A stretch of 64,000 bases of DNA, taken from positions 620,001 to 684,000 of the forward strand of contig NZ_JAMGBE010000002.1 in NCBI RefSeq assembly GCF_023516575.1. The letters run 5' to 3'. The notes beneath the pieces were generated by a model, which had not been told where the DNA came from, did no database searches, and was given only the letters and a program-made list of their open reading frames with translations. Each line of letters begins with the position of its first letter. The first letter of the stretch is position 1. This stretch comes from Sphingomonas hankyongi (lineage in GTDB: Bacteria > Pseudomonadota > Alphaproteobacteria > Sphingomonadales > Sphingomonadaceae). This document shows positions 61,458 to 64,000 of the stretch, piece by piece. A program made the translations under genes and the position numbers.

Positions 61458-62180
61458 ATGCACGTTGGTGTTGTTGGCGTATCGGTGGCGTTCCTGCTCG
61501 GCGGAAGCGGGGGAGCAGTTTGGGTCGGCCAATTCTCGAAGCCCGGAGCGCCTCCGGCACCATGGCACATGGTGAAGATGTCCAGCGCCCGGCCCACCGC
61601 ATATCGTGTTGCCATGGTTCAGGGCAGGGCAGCGATCGAGGCGGACGTCGACAAAAGCATGTCGCTGATGGCGCGGCCGATCCGCGTCGATCTTTCGAAG
61701 ACTCCGGTACTTTGCTGGCGCTGGTACGTAAGCGGTCCCGTTCGCAATGCCGACATGACCAGGAAGAGTGGCGATGATTATGCGGCCCGCGTCTACGTCG
61801 CCTTCGACGTCGACGACTCGGCGATGTCCGGATCGACGAAGTTCAAGCTCAGGATGGCGAGGGGTCTTTTCGGGAAAGAGCTACCGGACGCGGCCGTCGT
61901 TTACGTGTGGGACAATCGTCACGCCTTGGGGACCGCGCGCAAGAGCAGCTATACCGATCGTTCCCAGCTCATCGTGGCGGAGACCGGAGCAGGCCGGGCC
62001 GGTTCCTGGGTCTCGGAGCGCGCTGACCTCGCAAGCGACTTTGCGAAGGCCTTTCCGAACCAGCCGGGAACGCCGACCCAGATCGCTGTCGCCGCCGACG
62101 GCGACAACACGAAGAGCAGCGGCCATGCAGCCTTTGCCGACATCCATTTTGTCGCCCGCAACCAACAGTGCGATCTTTAG
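61458..62180 (+). CDS. DUF3047 secreted protein
   Basis: 240 residues: a short hydrophobic start (VGVVGVSVAFLLGGSGGAV), then the DUF3047 domain with MARPIRVDLSKTPVLCWRWYVSG, DDYAARVYVAFDV and PDAAVVYVWDNRHALG. Function unknown; the family is exported. ATG 61458 is used. It is directly behind the patatin gene and probably in the same operon. Confidence 0.8.
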   Translation: MHVGVVGVSVAFLLGGSGGAVWVGQFSKPGAPPAPWHMVKMSSARPTAYRVAMVQGRAAIEADVDKSMSLMARPIRVDLSKTPVLCWRWYVSGPVRNADMTRKSGDDYAARVYVAFDVDDSAMSGSTKFKLRMARGLFGKELPDAAVVYVWDNRHALGTARKSSYTDRSQLIVAETGAGRAGSWVSERADLASDFAKAFPNQPGTPTQIAVAADGDNTKSSGHAAFADIHFVARNQQCDL

Positions 62181-62269
62181 CGCGTCCGGGATTGTCCTGA
62201 TGGAGCCGGGCGGGCTCTGATGCGACGCCCATGGGTCTGAACAGATCAGACGACCTGGAGCGCACTGCA

Positions 62270-62962
62270 ATGATCCGAACTCGTCCCTGCCTGAACCTTG
62301 TGGGTTTACCCGCAGTCGCATTGTTGTCGCTGGCGGCGGCGATGCCGGCAGCCGCACAGACGCGCGACCGCGCGCCTGTCTCGCTCCATTCGTCGAGCAA
62401 GATGACCCAGGACGCGCCGCAGAGCGAATCCTGGACCTATGCGCAGCCGCGCGCCATCTTCGCGAAATACAGGACGCTGATCGTCGACCCCGCGGTCGTT
62501 TATCAGGGGCCGGACGCGCAATTCGAGGGCATCGATTATGCCGACCGCGCGAAGTTCGCGAGCATGCTGACAGATGAGCTGCGCACGGAGTTGGCGAAGA
62601 GCTTCCCGACGCCGGCTAAGCCGCAGGCCGACACCATACGGCTTCGCGTGACCATCCTCGGCGCGCAGAAAACGCGCGGCGGGATCGCCACGGCAACGCG
62701 CGTGACGCCGCTCGGCTTCGCGACCAGCGCGGTGAAAAGCGCCCTGGGCAAGAAGGGCACGCTCACAGGTTCGGTCCTGCTGGCGGTGGAGCTCTTCGAC
62801 GCTAAGACCAACGAGCTTTTGCTCGCAGCGGTGCGCCGCCGGACTCCGGACCCGCTCGACGTGCCCGCCACCCTGTCCACCACAGACACTGTGAAATCGG
62901 TTTCCCGTGATTTCGCGAATCGCGCTCGCGAGCGGCTTCAGGAGCTGACGCAGGGAAACTAA
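62270..62962 (+). CDS. DUF3313 secreted protein
   Basis: 230 residues with a signal peptide (ending AAAAQ) and a DUF3313-type core: FAKYRTLIVDPAVVYQGPDAQFEGIDYADRAKFASMLTDELRTELAK, later TGSVLLAVELFDAKTNELLLAAVRRRTPDPLDVP. Related to outer-membrane lipoproteins of unknown role, but without a lipobox here. ATG 62270 with GGAG upstream is preferred to ATG 62231. Confidence 0.72.
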   Translation: MIRTRPCLNLVGLPAVALLSLAAAMPAAAQTRDRAPVSLHSSSKMTQDAPQSESWTYAQPRAIFAKYRTLIVDPAVVYQGPDAQFEGIDYADRAKFASMLTDELRTELAKSFPTPAKPQADTIRLRVTILGAQKTRGGIATATRVTPLGFATSAVKSALGKKGTLTGSVLLAVELFDAKTNELLLAAVRRRTPDPLDVPATLSTTDTVKSVSRDFANRARERLQELTQGN

Positions 62963-63108
62963 CCGCTCGGTTCTAACCCGCGGCCGTACGGTGGGGAGAA
63001 TTACGCAAACCCCTCCCGTGGTTTCTACCTGTAATACATGTTATCTAAAGCAAAGCCGAATCAGTCTGCTGCCAGTTGGTTACCGTGGCTTCGAGCGGGA
63101 CAGTTAAG

Positions 63109-63888
63109 ATGCAGCGTGACCTGGAAACTCGGGGTTCCTCGTCGACATCCGACCGCGGCTTATTGTGCCAGCCGGTTGCAGCTGAGGTCGTGCAGCTGAT
63201 TCCCGCGAGTGGCGAAACGATCGCTGAGCATTCCATTCAGCCGGACGACACCAGCCTCGACAACGTCTTGACCATCCATGAGTACGAACGGCAGCGCCTC
63301 GCGCAGGAATTGCATGACTCGGCGGGGCAGCTGGTCGTGGCCCTCGATCTTGGGCTCGCGCATCTCAGGCGCGTCGGGAAGGATGCCGACCACGACAACC
63401 TGATCGCGGAAATCCAGGATACGGTTCATCGGATCGACGAGGAGATCCGCTCCCTCGCCTTCCTGCGTTATCCCGTCGAGCTGTGCGACCGATCGCTTTA
63501 TTCAGCCCTGCAGTCATTCGCTTTGGGCTTCGGGCGGCGCACGGGCATCCGGACGACGTTCCGATGGGTCGGCGATCGGTCGGCCGTCGATGAGACGCTC
63601 TCGCTTGCAGTTCTCCGTGTTGCTCAGGAAGCGCTCGCGAACGTCCATCGCCATTCCGGTGCAACGTCCGCAAAGGTGACGCTCAAACGTGACGCGGGGC
63701 GCCTGCAGATGGACATTGCGGACGACGGCGTAGGCTTCCCTCCCGGCGGCGCGGACGGAAAACCACGCGGCATCGGCCTCCAAGGCATGCGTCATCGCAT
63801 CGAGACGGTTGGCGGAAGCTTCCGCACCGTGAACATGAAGCACGGCGCAAAGGTCGCGATGTCCGTGCCGCTGCCTATGGCTGTATGA
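63109..63888 (+). CDS. sensor histidine kinase of the HisKA_3/NarX type, soluble
   Basis: 259 residues without a membrane segment or recognisable sensor domain. The dimerisation/phosphoacceptor block is RQRLAQELHDSAGQLVVALDLG (His69). The HATPase_c domain has VAQEALANVHRHSGA (N-box), IADDGVGF (G1) and GIGLQGMRHRI (G2). Its partner should be a LuxR-type response regulator, and the tail-to-tail gene at 63875-64000 is one. Start uncertain: ATG 63109, or a TTG at 63076. Confidence 0.85.
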   Translation: MQRDLETRGSSSTSDRGLLCQPVAAEVVQLIPASGETIAEHSIQPDDTSLDNVLTIHEYERQRLAQELHDSAGQLVVALDLGLAHLRRVGKDADHDNLIAEIQDTVHRIDEEIRSLAFLRYPVELCDRSLYSALQSFALGFGRRTGIRTTFRWVGDRSAVDETLSLAVLRVAQEALANVHRHSGATSAKVTLKRDAGRLQMDIADDGVGFPPGGADGKPRGIGLQGMRHRIETVGGSFRTVNMKHGAKVAMSVPLPMAV

Positions 63889-64000
63889 GCTGGTTCCTCA
63901 CGGCGTAGCGCACCAGGTCTGCGGTCGTCCTCAATTTCAGCTTCCGCATTGCGCTTGCGCGATGGGTTTCGACCGTCTTGATGCTGATGTTGAGGCGGTG
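63875..64000 (-). CDS. LuxR-type response regulator, C-terminal part (cut by window)
   Basis: Forty-one codons and a stop (TAG) reading into the window edge: LNISIKTVETHRASAMRKLKLRTTADLVRYAVRNQL, the recognition helix and end of a LuxR/NarL HTH. The 5-prime part lies outside the window. It converges with the histidine kinase gene and overlaps its last 14 nt, so the two form a plausible pair with opposite orientation. Confidence 0.8.
   Translation of the reverse strand, partial: HRLNISIKTVETHRASAMRKLKLRTTADLVRYAVRNQLIQP

Overview
The window looks like chromosomal DNA of a GC-rich Gram-negative alphaproteobacterium, most likely a sphingomonad (Sphingomonas-like). This is an inference. It rests on the high GC content, GTG/TTG starts with ATGA/GTGA overlaps, an NAD-dependent glutamate dehydrogenase of the ~1,550-residue type, an alphaproteobacterial-style extended IF-1, proline-tailed outer-membrane barrels and many small conserved proteins of sphingomonad type.

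Region 1 (1-6062) is an accessory island. It carries a tightly overlapped arsenic/thiophilic-metal operon: two operator-like palindromes, a 34-codon leader, arsR, an ArsI/CadI-type dioxygenase, arsC, an AqpS-like aquaglyceroporin, a MerT-like protein and a GDCCVxC protein. A secreted Cys-rich 49-residue peptide faces it. A serine recombinase, two small unknown genes and a SEC-C plus PD-(D/E)xK-like protein follow. The island stops at a 34-nt tRNA 3-prime fragment ending in CCA, which looks like an attachment-site remnant.

Region 2 (6116-12541) is the most striking part. It reads as a complete functional-amyloid (Fap-like) locus whose gene order and protein sizes match Pseudomonas fapABCDE. 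A FapF-like coiled-coil/beta-barrel porin gene and a short LuxR-type regulator are transcribed divergently. The main amyloid candidate has three 28-residue repeats sharing GNxGVNVAAGxxNQQQN, a C39-family peptidase (FapD-like) follows, and a strong hairpin separates the two. An orphan Flp pilin gene lies just beyond.

Region 3 (12690-26617) is mostly housekeeping and envelope: a class A penicillin-binding protein, an orphan solute-binding lipoprotein, DUF4112 and DUF2171 proteins, aminopeptidase N, and an Mla-type lipid transport operon with a STAS domain fused to the permease. Divergent from it is a three-gene cassette (CDP-alcohol phosphotransferase, nucleotidyltransferase, HAD-IB phosphatase) that probably builds an unidentified phospho-head-group.

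Region 4 (26642-31806) is a patch of small genes and decay. A cold-shock protein, an extended IF-1 and a fatty-acid desaturase form a cold-adaptation-like neighbourhood. Two frameshifted remnants (a small protein and a cupredoxin) and two copies of an interspersed ~30-bp repeat are also here.

Region 5 (31953-52226) holds a GDSL hydrolase with an RTX-like tail, a methyltransferase, a Cys/Met-metabolism PLP enzyme, the lgt-midA-GNAT-pgeF operon, an acyl-CoA synthetase, an orphan molybdenum hydroxylase large subunit, hemH, phbB, an ATP-grasp enzyme next to the giant glutamate dehydrogenase, a PAS protein and tRNA-Thr(CGT).

Region 6 (52293-64000) holds a degenerate OmpA-like protein and an acid-phosphatase homologue that has lost both catalytic histidines. 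An AraC-controlled tripartite exporter follows, then a proline-rich porin, a patatin lipoprotein with DUF3047 and DUF3313 proteins, and a histidine kinase convergent with a truncated LuxR-type response regulator at the window edge. All assignments come from reading the sequence and recalling families; no database search was run.
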